Below are positions 1 through 8,050 of a stretch of 50,719 nt of DNA, one piece after another. Position 1 is the stretch's first letter. Every line of letters starts with the position of its first letter. The position numbers and the translations under genes were made by a program. Under the pieces are notes generated by a model. The model saw only the letters and a list, made by a program, of their open reading frames with translations, did no database searches and was not told the origin of the DNA. This DNA is from Actinospica acidithermotolerans (GTDB taxonomy: Bacteria > Actinomycetota > Actinomycetes > Streptomycetales > Catenulisporaceae), in NCBI RefSeq assembly GCF_018139625.1, contig NZ_JAGSOH010000046.1, positions 1 through 50,719 of the forward strand, written 5' to 3'.

Positions 1-44
1 GGGTGGGTCTGGGGGGAACCGTGACGCTCGGTCCGTCGTTGGGG

Positions 45-126
45 GTCAAGGATTGCCTCTTTCTGAGATCGGACTCGTGAGGTTGATCCGCCGCCACAGC
101 AGGGATAGCCCCCCTGCTGTGGCGGC
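45..126 (+). repeat. Structured repeat element, copy 1 (two adjacent stem-loops)
   Basis: This is the first of two near-identical ~82-bp elements; the second is at 566-646. Read on the plus strand it folds as a composite hairpin followed at once by a long one. The first hairpin has helix GGAU 50-53 / AUCC 86-89, helix CCUC 56-59 / GAGG 79-82 and helix UGAG 64-67 / CUCG 74-77, with loop AUCGGA. The second is a perfect 15-bp stem, 90-104 with 112-126, and a 7-nt loop. Similarity to the other copy continues loosely to about 152. There is no U-tract, so a simple intrinsic terminator is a poor description. It could be a structured RNA, a REP-like palindromic element or a relic of a mobile element. 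Confidence 0.7.
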
Positions 127-155
127 ATCCGCCGTCGCGCGCGGACGGCGGCGCG

Positions 156-207
156 GTGCGGACGTGCCGCGCGGACCTGCCGCGCGGACCTGCTGCGCGG
201 ACGTGCC
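156..207. repeat. Four tandem 13-bp repeats
   Basis: Four contiguous 13-mers of the form GYGCGGACSTGCY lie just downstream of the 91-codon gene on the opposite strand, between it and structured repeat copy 1. Units begin at 156, 169, 182 and 195. No coding role is apparent. The period is not a multiple of three, which argues against translation through it. Confidence 0.75.
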
Positions 208-229
208 GCGAGAGAGCCGGTCGCGGCGG

Positions 230-505
230 CTACCGCGGCGGCATCTCGCGGGGCGCGGGGCCGCTGGAGGAGCCGAGCAGGTCCACCCGGCCCCAGATGA
301 AGAACCGCTGGAACGAGCGGAGCAGCCAGTTGGCCTCCTCGCCGGTGAGCTTGCGCGCCAGGCTGGCGCAATAGGCCATGTCCTCCTCGGTCATCTCCAG
401 GTCGTGCAGCTTGAACGGCGTCATCAGCGCCGACTGGTAGATGACCTGCGCCAGGCTCAGGCTGCCGGACGGCGGCGGGGGCGCGGACCCGCGTCTGTCC
501 GTCAT
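230..505 (-). CDS. Unrecognised small protein (91 aa) between two structured repeats
   Basis: I do not recognise this protein. The first ~17 residues are rich in Ser, Gly and Pro. Residues ~18-72 look like a compact, mostly helical domain, with segments LSLAQVIYQSAL, TEEDMAYCASLARKL and FFIWGRVDLL. The tail is again low-complexity. There is no signal peptide or membrane segment. The ATG at 505 has a GGGGG tract about 7 nt upstream, and the frame shows the usual high G/C third-position bias, so translation is likely. It stands alone: structured repeat copy 2 lies ~60 bp upstream of its start and copy 1 ~100 bp beyond its stop, so it could be a repeat-flanked cassette. Function unknown. Confidence 0.6.
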   Translation of the reverse strand: MTDRRGSAPPPPSGSLSLAQVIYQSALMTPFKLHDLEMTEEDMAYCASLARKLTGEEANWLLRSFQRFFIWGRVDLLGSSSGPAPREMPPR

Positions 506-565
506 CGCGGCACCCCCGTACGCGCTGGTCCGGGGCGAACCGCCGGGGTCGCCGATTCGTTGTCA

Positions 566-646
566 GTCAAGGATTGCCTCTTTCTGAGATCGGACTCATG
601 AGGTGATCCGCCGTCACGGCAGGGATAGCCCCCCTGCTGTGGCGGC
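566..646 (+). repeat. Structured repeat element, copy 2
   Basis: Second copy of the element at 45-126, differing by three substitutions and one deleted T. The first hairpin is conserved: GGAU 571-574 / AUCC 606-609, CCUC 577-580 / GAGG 600-603, UGAG 585-588 / CUCA 595-598. The long stem 610-624 / 632-646 now contains U614-G642 and G618-U638 wobbles. All three substitutions exchange a Watson-Crick pair for a G-U pair on the plus strand. On the minus strand the same changes would give A-C mismatches. That pattern is what a plus-strand RNA under structural constraint would show. Confidence 0.7.
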
Positions 647-1427
647 CACCGCCGCCGCGGGGACGGCGGGGTCGGGGTGATTTCGGCGGCGGGCAACTCC
701 CGCGCGGCGACCCGTCGCGGCCTGCGGTCCATGACGTCATAAGGGGTCATCGACCCGTGCAGCCGTGGGGCCGCCGCCGACCGGCGTGCCGCCACTCCCG
801 TGTGTCGTATGCTCAGGCCCCGTGCGGCCGCGGTGCCGCCTGGCCTGGGGGAATCGGCGATCGGCCGTCCCCGTGTCTGCAACGGCTCGTCACCACGATC
901 GGACCCGAGCCGACGTCGTTCATGTCTCGCTACCTCCACAGCACTGGTGCCGTGTGTGGTGCCACGTCAGGAAATTGCACGGTCAGGGCTCGTCGGCGTG
1001 GGCGCGCCGGGAGCGGCACGGTCGGCGGAATCGGGGCGGGACCCGGCGGAGCGAGTACGAACCATGCGAACCCTCTGCCGGCACCTCGCCACGCGCGGAC
1101 GGATCTCCCTCAGCCGTCACACGCGCTCGAATCTGCCATCCGGTTAGCGTGGCGGGCGCGGGGTGTCGGGTTCACCACCGTTGTCCGCCAGCGCGAGCAT
1201 CGCACGGTCTGGCGCTCGTGTCGTCGATCGACGCGCCCCAGCTTGGTAACAATCCGGTTGACATCGATCACTTAGCGTAGTCAGCTCGTTGAGCACCCCA
1301 TGACTACTACCGGGCTCCGCGGCCACGGACTAGGGCCGAAGGTCCCGTATCGTTGCGCGGGAAAACGTTGCGGGGGCGGGGTTTCCGCGGGACCAGGCCA
1401 TTCGGCCCGCCCAGTCCTTCCGGCGGC
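647..1427. other. Gene-poor stretch with a 10-bp palindrome
   Basis: I see no convincing gene here. Several open frames overlap on both strands, but their translations are Arg/Pro-rich, lack recognisable motifs and contradict each other. Between about 880 and 1300 base composition is less GC-rich than in the neighbouring genes. A perfect palindrome, ATGACGTCAT, lies at 731-740 and might be a protein-binding site. A TTGACA hexamer at 1258-1263 has no good -10 partner and no plus-strand gene close behind it. Confidence 0.5.
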
Positions 1428-2267
1428 CTACTCCCACGGCCCGACCCGGACGCCCGCCGCGGCGATCAGGGCCTTGGCGGTCGCGGCGTCCGGCGCGACC
1501 ACGAACGGCAGCGCGTTGCCCCCGGCGAGCCGGAACGGCGTCCCCGCCGAGGTCAGCGCGACGCCGCCGGCCTCGGCGTGCAGCAGCAGGCCGGCCGCGT
1601 GGTCCCAGACGTTCTCCCAGACCATCAGCGCGCACGTCCGCTTGCCCGCCGCCAGCGTCACGTATTCGAGCCCTGCGCCGTCGCCGTAGGACAGCCACAC
1701 GCCGTGCGTGCTCAGGGCCGTGATCGCCTCCCTGGCCCGCTCGTTCCAGAAGCGCGGACGCGAGGTCGAGACCGGGACGTCCCGCAGGCCGTCTGCCGGG
1801 TCGGGCGCCGGGGCCACGCGCAGGCGCTCGCCGTCGAGGTACGCGCCCCCGCCCTTGACCGCGTGCGCCATCCGCCCGAAGTAGGGCTCGTAAATCCAGG
1901 CCGCCAGCAACTCGCCGCCCCGGGCGAGGGCGACCAGGACGGTGAAGCGGGCGTTGGCGTTCGCGTAGTTCTCGGTGCCGTCGATCGGATCGATGATCCA
2001 CACCGGATCCGGCCCGTCGAGCGCGTCCAGCACGCCGCGGTCGGCGAACACCGCCTCCTCGCCGACGACGCGGGAGCCGGGCAGCAGGTCCCGCAGCTTC
2101 TCGGTCAGCGCCTGCTCGGAGGCCCGGTCGGCGACCGTGACCAGGTCGCCCGGCCCCTTCTCCACGATCTCGCCGTCCTCGAGCCGCCCGAAGCGGGGCA
2201 GGATCTCGGTGGCACCGACCTCGCGGATGATCTCCGCGACCCGGGCAATCTGCGCGTCGTCCAGCAT
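1428..2267 (-). CDS. Inositol monophosphatase-family phosphatase (possible histidinol-phosphatase)
   Basis: A 279-residue member of the Mg2+-dependent IMPase superfamily, which removes phosphate from small phospho-alcohols. The metal-binding signatures are in order: GEE at residues 69-71, DPIDGT at 93-98 and WDHAAG at 221-226. The length is typical of the family. Actinobacterial relatives include histidinol-phosphate phosphatase (HisN), inositol-1-phosphatase and bisphosphate nucleotidases; sequence reading alone cannot choose between them. The ATG at 2267 was chosen; a GTG three codons upstream is also possible. The gene stands alone and is divergent from the GNAT gene, with ~80 bp between the two starts, presumably holding both promoters. 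Confidence 0.88.
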   Translation of the reverse strand: MLDDAQIARVAEIIREVGATEILPRFGRLEDGEIVEKGPGDLVTVADRASEQALTEKLRDLLPGSRVVGEEAVFADRGVLDALDGPDPVWIIDPIDGTENYANANARFTVLVALARGGELLAAWIYEPYFGRMAHAVKGGGAYLDGERLRVAPAPDPADGLRDVPVSTSRPRFWNERAREAITALSTHGVWLSYGDGAGLEYVTLAAGKRTCALMVWENVWDHAAGLLLHAEAGGVALTSAGTPFRLAGGNALPFVVAPDAATAKALIAAAGVRVGPWE

Positions 2268-2348
2268 GGTGATCACTCTGCCAGAGACTTCGAGCGGCGG
2301 GAATGAATAATCCGTGGCGGTCCGGCGCACGATCGGTAGCCTGCGGAC

Positions 2349-3131
2349 ATGGACTCCGCAGCGGTGCTCGCGCTCTTCGACCGGCAGCTTCGTCGCGATC
2401 ATCACGGGGAGGGGCCGGGCGACCGGGTCGAGCGGGTGGGCGACGTGGTGCGGCTGGTCGCCTCCGGCGGCGCCGGCTGGTGCGGGGTGGTGTGGTCGGA
2501 TCTGAACGCGCGGAACGCGGACGCGGCGATCGCCGAGCAGGTGCGGTACTTCACGGAACTCGGGCGCGAGTTCGAGTGGAAGCACTACAGCCACGACATG
2601 CCCGCCGACCTCGCCGACCGGCTGCTGAAGGCAGGGTTCGCGCCCGAGGAGCCGGAGGCGCTGATGATCGCCGAGATCGCGGGACTGCCGACGGAGCCGC
2701 GGCTGCCGGAGGGGGTGCGCATCGTCGAGGTGACGGACGCGGCCGGGGTCGCCCAGATGGTGCGGGCGCACGACGCGGCGTTCGGGCGGCCCTCGCCGCG
2801 CTTGGAGCAGCAGTTGCTGCGGCAGGTCGCGGACCGCGACGCGTCATTGGTCGCGCTCGTGGTGCTCGCCGGGGACGACGAGCCGGTCTGCGCCGCGCGG
2901 CTGGAACTGCACAAGGGCACCGAGTTCGGCAGCCTGTGGGGCGGCGGCACGGCCCCGCGGTGGCGCGGTCAGGGCATTTACAAGGCCACGGTGGCGTACC
3001 GGGCGCGGATCGCGGCCGAGCGCGGCTGCCGCTACCTCCAGGTCGACGCATCCGACGACAGCCGCCCGATCCTCGGCCGGCTCGGCTTCCACCCGCTCGC
3101 CGTCACGACGCCCTTCGTGTATGAGCCCTGA
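2349..3131 (+). CDS. GNAT-family N-acetyltransferase
   Basis: A 260-residue cytoplasmic protein. Its C-terminal half carries a GNAT fold: the acetyl-CoA pyrophosphate-binding segment appears as RWRGQGIYKATVAYRA, followed by the strand-helix region ending in SRPILGRLGFHPL. The N-terminal ~115 residues resemble a second, degenerate acetyltransferase-like half without its own CoA loop. The substrate cannot be read from the sequence; such proteins acetylate small amines, peptides or antibiotics. It is divergent from the IMPase-like gene and ~45 bp upstream of the PemK-like gene on the same strand, so the two might share a transcript. Confidence 0.85.
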   Translation: MDSAAVLALFDRQLRRDHHGEGPGDRVERVGDVVRLVASGGAGWCGVVWSDLNARNADAAIAEQVRYFTELGREFEWKHYSHDMPADLADRLLKAGFAPEEPEALMIAEIAGLPTEPRLPEGVRIVEVTDAAGVAQMVRAHDAAFGRPSPRLEQQLLRQVADRDASLVALVVLAGDDEPVCAARLELHKGTEFGSLWGGGTAPRWRGQGIYKATVAYRARIAAERGCRYLQVDASDDSRPILGRLGFHPLAVTTPFVYEP

Positions 3132-3175
3132 TAGGGCGCGGCGCGGTGTCCGGGCGGACCGATAAGGTGCGTCGC

Positions 3176-3745
3176 ATGACCGAGACCCATCACCCGACTC
3201 CCATGGACCTGCCGCACCACCAGGTCCAGCACGAGCCGCACATCAACGCCCGACCGGACGCCGAGCACGACGGCCACGCGCCGGGCCGCGCGCAGCACGA
3301 GCACGACCCGTTCGCGGACTCGCCCGGCAAGTCGGGTCCGTTCGCCACCGTCGAGGTGGACCCGCGCGCGCTGGGTCCGGTGCACACCGAGTACGCGCCG
3401 AAGCACGACGGCGCCCCGGAGCCCGGCGAGGTCGTCTGGACCTGGGTGCCCTACGAGGAGCACGACGGCCGCGGCAAGGACCGCCCGGTGCTGGTCGTGG
3501 CGCACGAGAAGGGCCTGGATACCCAGCTGGCGATCAAGCTGACCAGCGTCTGGCACGCCGACGCGGAGAACTGGGTGGACGTCGGCAACGGCGCCTGGGA
3601 CCGGGAGGCCCGCGAGTCCTGGGCCGTGGTCGACCGGGTCATCCGGATCCACCAGCACGGCATCCGGCGCGAGGCCTGCGCGATGCCGCGCGAGGACTTC
3701 GACAAGGTCGTCTCGCACCTGCGCGAGCGGTACCGCTGGAGCTGA
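3176..3745 (+). CDS. PemK/MazF-like domain protein with His-rich N-terminal extension
   Basis: A 189-residue protein. Residues 1-80 are hydrophilic and rich in His, Asp and Pro, and probably disordered. From residue 84 a PemK/MazF-like beta-barrel begins (GEVVWTWVPYEE), followed by GKDRPVLVV and a C-terminal DFDKVVSHLRERYRW. In the MazF/PemK family the G-x-[VI]-W strand and the RP-[VA]-[LV]-V strand form the core of a ribonuclease barrel. Members of this actinobacterial subgroup are often annotated as toxins without proof. No antitoxin-like small gene adjoins it. The start is the ATG at 3176, preceded by AAGGTG with 6-nt spacing; an in-frame GTG at 3146 is less supported. Toxin activity is inference only. 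Confidence 0.72.
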   Translation: MTETHHPTPMDLPHHQVQHEPHINARPDAEHDGHAPGRAQHEHDPFADSPGKSGPFATVEVDPRALGPVHTEYAPKHDGAPEPGEVVWTWVPYEEHDGRGKDRPVLVVAHEKGLDTQLAIKLTSVWHADAENWVDVGNGAWDREARESWAVVDRVIRIHQHGIRREACAMPREDFDKVVSHLRERYRWS

Positions 3746-3842
3746 CACACCCCGGCCGCGGGCGGCGGCAACCCCCGAGCACCGTGGGATACGCTGGAGT
3801 TTTACGAAGCGAACGATCCGGCGAGGGGAATCCGAGCGAGCG

Positions 3843-6800
3843 ATGTACGTCCTGCACGCGCAGTTCAGCGAGTCCGGCCTGTGGGAGCTGTGGGCCGAGG
3901 ACTCCGAGCGCGCGCGGGCGTTCGCGGCGAAGGGCGGCAAGGGCAAGGCGCCGGCCGGGGTCGCGCGCCATCCCTTCGCCGCCGACCCGGCCGAGCTCGC
4001 CGAGGTGCTCAAGGGCGCGGGCCCGGTGGTCGCCGCGGCCCTGGCCGAGGCGGATCCGCGCGGCTCGCTGCCGCTCGCGCTGCCCTCGGGGCCGCGCTCG
4101 CCGCTGCCCGGCGACCGGTTCGCCCGGGTCGCCGGGCTCGCCGAGGCGCCCGCGCACGCCGCCCGGGCCGGCGCCGAGGGGGCCGCGCGGCCCGGCCCCG
4201 AGCTGCGCGCCTGGATCGTGCCGACCCTCGCCCTGGACCCGGCCGCCGGCGCCGGGCTGCTGCTCGCGCTCGGCGGCGGCGACCTGCTGACCGTGTACGA
4301 CGAGGAGGGCACCGAGCGGGAGCTGCCGCTCGACCCCAGCGTCTCCTACGCGCACGCCGTCGCCGCGTTCGCCGACGCGCTGGTCAGCCGCGGCGAGATC
4401 CACCCGTGGCTGGCCTACCAGCCGCAGGAGCGCGGCTACTTCGCCAGCTGGGTGCCGGCCTACGCGCTGGAGTCGGCCGCGCATCGCAGGGCGCTGATCT
4501 CCGCGATGCCCCCGGCGTTCCGCTGCCAGCTGCTCGGCGAGGAGCTGACCGGGCTGCCCGCCGAGGAGGTGTTCGACAACGCGCTCGCCGCCCTCGTCGA
4601 CGCCTACGTGCTCGCGGCTTTCGCCGGACCGCACGGCCTGCACGGCGAACCGCTGGTCCCGGCCGGCCGCCGCGGCCGGCCGTCCGCCGCCGAGCTGTGG
4701 CTCAGGGCCCTGACGACGACGAAGGGCAACCGGCTCGATCCTGACCTGCTCGAGCCGGAGCAGGCCGACGAGCTGATCGACCTGCTCGAGGCGTGGACCA
4801 CGGCCGCCGTCGACGAGGAGGGCCCGGTCCGCACCTGCTTCCGGCTGCGCGATCCCGGCCAGCAGGAGCACGACGTCGAGGACTGGTCGGTCGAGCTGCT
4901 GCTGCAGTCGACTCAGGACCCTTCGCTGCTCGCCACCGCCCCGGAGGTGTGGAAGCGCTCGGGCGCCGCGCGGCTGCTGCGGCAGACGGGCGTGGACCCG
5001 CGCCAGGCGCTGCTGCAGGGCCTCGGCCGTGCCGCGCGCTACTTCCCGCAGCTCGGCGAGGCGCTGCGGCAGCCGAGCCCGGACGTGGTCCGGCTCAACG
5101 CCGAGCAGGCCCTGCACTTCCTGCGGCACACCGCGCCCGCGCTGCGCGAGCGCGGCTTCGGGGTGCTGCTGCCGCCGTGGTGGGCCGGCAAGCGCGCCCG
5201 GGTCTCGCTGAACCTGCACGCCGAGGCGCCCGCCTCGCAGCCCGGCGCGGCAGAGCAGGAGAAGGACGCGAAGTTCGGCCTGCAGGAACTGCTGAAGTAC
5301 CAGTGGAAGGCCTCGATCGGCGCGATAGAGCTCACCGACGAGGAGTTCAAGGAGCTCGCGGCCGCCAAGACGGACCTGGTCCAGCTGCGCGGCGAGTGGA
5401 TCGAGGTGGACGCGGCCCGGCTCGCGGCCGCCGCGCAGGCGCTCGGCAGCGCGCAGACCGGCACGATGACCGCCGCCGAGGTGCTGAGCCAGGCGATGCA
5501 CGGCCTCGACCAGAAGCGGCTGCCGCGCTCGCTGCTGGACAACCCGCTCGAGGTCGCGGTCAGCTCGACCGGCTGGCTCGGCGACCTGCTCTCCGGCTCG
5601 GTCGAGCAGCGGTACGCGGTGGCCAGGGAGCCGCGCGGGCTCAAGGCGAGGCTGCGGCCCTACCAGAAGCGCGGCGTGGGCTGGCTGACGTTCATGGACG
5701 GGCTCGGCCTCGGCGCGATCCTGGCCGACGACATGGGCCTCGGCAAGACCGTCCAGGTGCTGACGCTGCTGGAGCAGGAGCGCACCGAGGCCGGGCGCCG
5801 GCGCATCGACCCGACGCTGCTGATCTGCCCCATGTCGCTGGTCGCCAACTGGCAGCGCGAGGCCGAGCGGTTCACCCCGCGGCTGAAGGTCCACGTGCAC
5901 CACGGCTCGGAGCGCCTGGAGGGCAAGGCCTTCGAACGCGAGGTCAAGGGCGTGAACCTGGTCATCACGACGTACGCGCTGGCCCTGCGGGACCGCGAGC
6001 AGCTGAGCGAGGTCGGCTGGCGGCGGATCGTGATCGACGAGGCGCAGGCGATCAAGAACGCGGCGACGAAGCAGGCCCGCGCGATCCGCTCGCTCACCGC
6101 GCCGCGCCGGATCGCGCTGACCGGCACGCCGGTGGAGAACCGGCTCGCCGACCTGTGGTCGATCATGGAGTTCGCCAACCCCGGCCTGCTGGGCACCGCC
6201 GAGCAGTTCAAGGACCGCTTCGCCCGCCCGATCGAGCGCGGCAACGAGGGCGCGGACGCGGCGGCCGAGCGGCTGCGCCAGGCGACCTCGGCGTTCGTGC
6301 TGCGCCGGGTGAAGACGGACCCGAACATCATCAGCGACCTGCCGGACAAGGTCGAGATGCCGGTGGTGTGCAACCTGACCAGCGAGCAGGCGAGCCTCTA
6401 CCAGGCCGAGGTGGACCGGATGCTGGCGGCCGTGCAGTCGGCGAAGGACGGCATCGGCAAGAAGGGCGTCGTGCTGGCCGGGCTCACCCGGCTCAAGCAG
6501 ATCTGCGACCATCCCGCGCTCTTCCTCAAGGACGGCTCGCGGCTGCCGGGCCGCAGCGGCAAGCTGGCGCGCGTCGAAGACCTCTGCGACGAGGTGCTGG
6601 CCGCCGGCGAGCGGGCGCTGCTGTTCACCCAGTACGCCGAGTTCGGCGGGATGCTGCAGCGCCACCTGGCCGAGCGCTTCGGCCGGCCGGTCGCCTTCCT
6701 GCACGGCGGCACCCCGAAGGCCGCGCGCGACGAACTGGTGCGCCGCTTCGAGCTGCCGGACGGCCCGCCGCTGTTCGTGCTCTCCCTCAAGGCCGGCGGC

Positions 6801-7094
6801 GTCGGCCTGAACCTGACCGCGGCCAACCACGTGCTGCACGTGGACCGCTGGTGGAACCCGGCGGTGGAGAACCAGGCCACCGACCGCGCCTTCCGCATCG
6901 GACAGCGCAAGAACGTGCAGGTCAGGAAGCTGATGTGCGCGGGCACCCTGGAGGAGCGGATCGATCGGGTGATCGAGGACAAGAAAGGCCTGGCCGAGCG
7001 GATCGTGGGCTCCGGCGAGAGCTGGCTGACGGAGCTGTCGGTGACGCAGCTGCGCGAGCTGGTCCTGCTCTCCGGCGACGCGGTGGTGGAGTAG
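3843..7094 (+). CDS. SNF2-family DEAD/DEAH-box helicase-like ATPase
   Basis: A 1083-residue Swi2/Snf2-type ATPase that probably translocates on double-stranded DNA to remodel or displace bound proteins. The N-terminal ~600 residues are the accessory region seen in bacterial members. The ATPase core then shows motif I (DDMGLGKT, residues ~629-636), motif II (DEAQ, ~732-735), motif III (LTGTPVENRL) and, in the C-terminal RecA-like lobe, motif VI (QATDRAFRIGQ, ~1011-1021). All key motifs are intact. The next gene, 15 bp downstream, encodes a SWIM zinc-finger protein. This pairing is common in actinomycetes and suggests the two products act together on nucleic acid. The physiological role is unknown; DNA repair or chromosome maintenance are reasonable guesses. 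Confidence 0.93.
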   Translation: MYVLHAQFSESGLWELWAEDSERARAFAAKGGKGKAPAGVARHPFAADPAELAEVLKGAGPVVAAALAEADPRGSLPLALPSGPRSPLPGDRFARVAGLAEAPAHAARAGAEGAARPGPELRAWIVPTLALDPAAGAGLLLALGGGDLLTVYDEEGTERELPLDPSVSYAHAVAAFADALVSRGEIHPWLAYQPQERGYFASWVPAYALESAAHRRALISAMPPAFRCQLLGEELTGLPAEEVFDNALAALVDAYVLAAFAGPHGLHGEPLVPAGRRGRPSAAELWLRALTTTKGNRLDPDLLEPEQADELIDLLEAWTTAAVDEEGPVRTCFRLRDPGQQEHDVEDWSVELLLQSTQDPSLLATAPEVWKRSGAARLLRQTGVDPRQALLQGLGRAARYFPQLGEALRQPSPDVVRLNAEQALHFLRHTAPALRERGFGVLLPPWWAGKRARVSLNLHAEAPASQPGAAEQEKDAKFGLQELLKYQWKASIGAIELTDEEFKELAAAKTDLVQLRGEWIEVDAARLAAAAQALGSAQTGTMTAAEVLSQAMHGLDQKRLPRSLLDNPLEVAVSSTGWLGDLLSGSVEQRYAVAREPRGLKARLRPYQKRGVGWLTFMDGLGLGAILADDMGLGKTVQVLTLLEQERTEAGRRRIDPTLLICPMSLVANWQREAERFTPRLKVHVHHGSERLEGKAFEREVKGVNLVITTYALALRDREQLSEVGWRRIVIDEAQAIKNAATKQARAIRSLTAPRRIALTGTPVENRLADLWSIMEFANPGLLGTAEQFKDRFARPIERGNEGADAAAERLRQATSAFVLRRVKTDPNIISDLPDKVEMPVVCNLTSEQASLYQAEVDRMLAAVQSAKDGIGKKGVVLAGLTRLKQICDHPALFLKDGSRLPGRSGKLARVEDLCDEVLAAGERALLFTQYAEFGGMLQRHLAERFGRPVAFLHGGTPKAARDELVRRFELPDGPPLFVLSLKAGGVGLNLTAANHVLHVDRWWNPAVENQATDRAFRIGQRKNVQVRKLMCAGTLEERIDRVIEDKKGLAERIVGSGESWLTELSVTQLRELVLLSGDAVVE

Positions 7095-7109
7095 GGGGCT
7101 GATCAGATC

Positions 7110-7883
7110 ATGGCGGTGCGGCAGTTCGGCGAACACTGGTGGTCCAAGCGGCTGATCACGGTGCTGGAGAGCTTCGGCTACGGCCCGCGCCTGGCACGCG
7201 GCCGCGGCTACGCGCGCAGCGGGGCGGTGCAGGAGCTGGAGATCCGGCCCGGCGAGGTCTACGCGAGCGTGCAGGGCTCGCGGCGCCGGCCGTACAGCGT
7301 GACGATCGAGATCGACGTGCTGCGCGCCGAGCAGTGGGACCGCGTCGTCAAGCAGCTGGCCGGACGGGTGGACCTGCTCTCCGCACTGCTCGCCGGCCAG
7401 ATGCCCGAGCACATCGAGGACGCCTTCCACGACACCGGCCTGACCCTGTTCCCGACCCGCCGCGAGTTCGTCGCCGACTGCACGTGCCCTGACATGGCCA
7501 ACCCGTGCAAGCACATCGCAGCGACCTGCTACGTCCTCGCCGACCGCCTCGACGAGGACCCCTTCGCGCTGCTCGCCTGGCGCGGCCGCCGCAAGACCGA
7601 GCTGATGCGCAAGATCGAGTCGCTGCGCGACGCGCAGGCCTGGGCGCAGCCGGACACCAGCCCCGAGCCGGAGGACGCCGCGCTGGCGGACTGCGTGGAC
7701 CGCTTCTGGGAGAGCCCCCAGCCGCTGCCCGACCTACCGAAGCCGCAGCCCGACGAGCGCCCCGGCGCCATCCTCGACCGCTACGGCCCCCTCGGCATCG
7801 GCGTGAGCGGCGAAGGCGAGCGCGACGCCCCCGACCTGACGGATCTGCTGCGCCCCGCGTACGCGGCGCTGGCGCGGCGCTGA
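7110..7883 (+). CDS. SWIM zinc-finger protein, partner of SNF2 ATPase
   Basis: A 257-residue protein with a SWIM-type zinc finger: C124-x-C126, C133 and H135 in CTCPDMANPCKH match the CxCx(n)CxH signature. SWIM domains bind DNA or protein partners. The N-terminal ~110 residues, beginning FGEHWWSKRLITVLESFG, are typical of the proteins that accompany bacterial SNF2 helicases. The C-terminal third is Pro/Asp-rich and ends in a helix. It starts 15 bp after the SNF2 stop and is almost certainly co-transcribed and functionally linked to it. The last codons lie inside the first copy of the 83-bp direct repeat at 7873-8050. Confidence 0.9.
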   Translation: MAVRQFGEHWWSKRLITVLESFGYGPRLARGRGYARSGAVQELEIRPGEVYASVQGSRRRPYSVTIEIDVLRAEQWDRVVKQLAGRVDLLSALLAGQMPEHIEDAFHDTGLTLFPTRREFVADCTCPDMANPCKHIAATCYVLADRLDEDPFALLAWRGRRKTELMRKIESLRDAQAWAQPDTSPEPEDAALADCVDRFWESPQPLPDLPKPQPDERPGAILDRYGPLGIGVSGEGERDAPDLTDLLRPAYAALARR

Positions 7884-8050
7884 CCGTTGCGGCGTCGTTG
7901 CGCAAATGACGCACTCACCTCGGTACCGTCGTGAGAGTGGAGATCGGGGACGGGGACGCGCCGCCTACGCGGCGCTGACCGTTGCGGCGTCGTTGCGCAA
8001 ATGACGCACTCACCGCAGTACCGTTGGGAGAGTGGAGCTCGGGGACGGGG
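7873..8050 (+). repeat. 83-bp direct repeat (95-bp tandem duplication) carrying a TTGCGCAA palindrome
   Basis: Copies at 7873-7955 and 7968-8050 are nearly identical and offset by 95 bp. Copy 1 covers the last codons and stop of the SWIM gene; copy 2 covers the start of the next gene. Each holds the palindrome TTGCGCAA inside a larger dyad (GCGTC to the left, GACGC to the right), a plausible operator or promoter element. Copy 1 also contains a decoy GTG start at 7937 that runs only about a dozen codons before a stop. A tandem duplication of the junction between the two genes is the simplest explanation. Confidence 0.85.

Noticed and set aside
1258-1263. TTGACA hexamer as a promoter -35
   Set aside because: No acceptable -10 at 16-19 bp and no plus-strand gene for more than 1 kb.
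757-1275. Overlapping plus-strand open frames of ~170 codons in the left gap
   Set aside because: Their translations are Arg/Pro/Ser-rich without motifs, several frames compete equally, and none has a convincing start.
3639-7514. A 1291-codon minus-strand open frame opposite the SNF2 gene
   Set aside because: It is antisense to a gene with intact helicase motifs. Long antisense frames are expected at this GC content.
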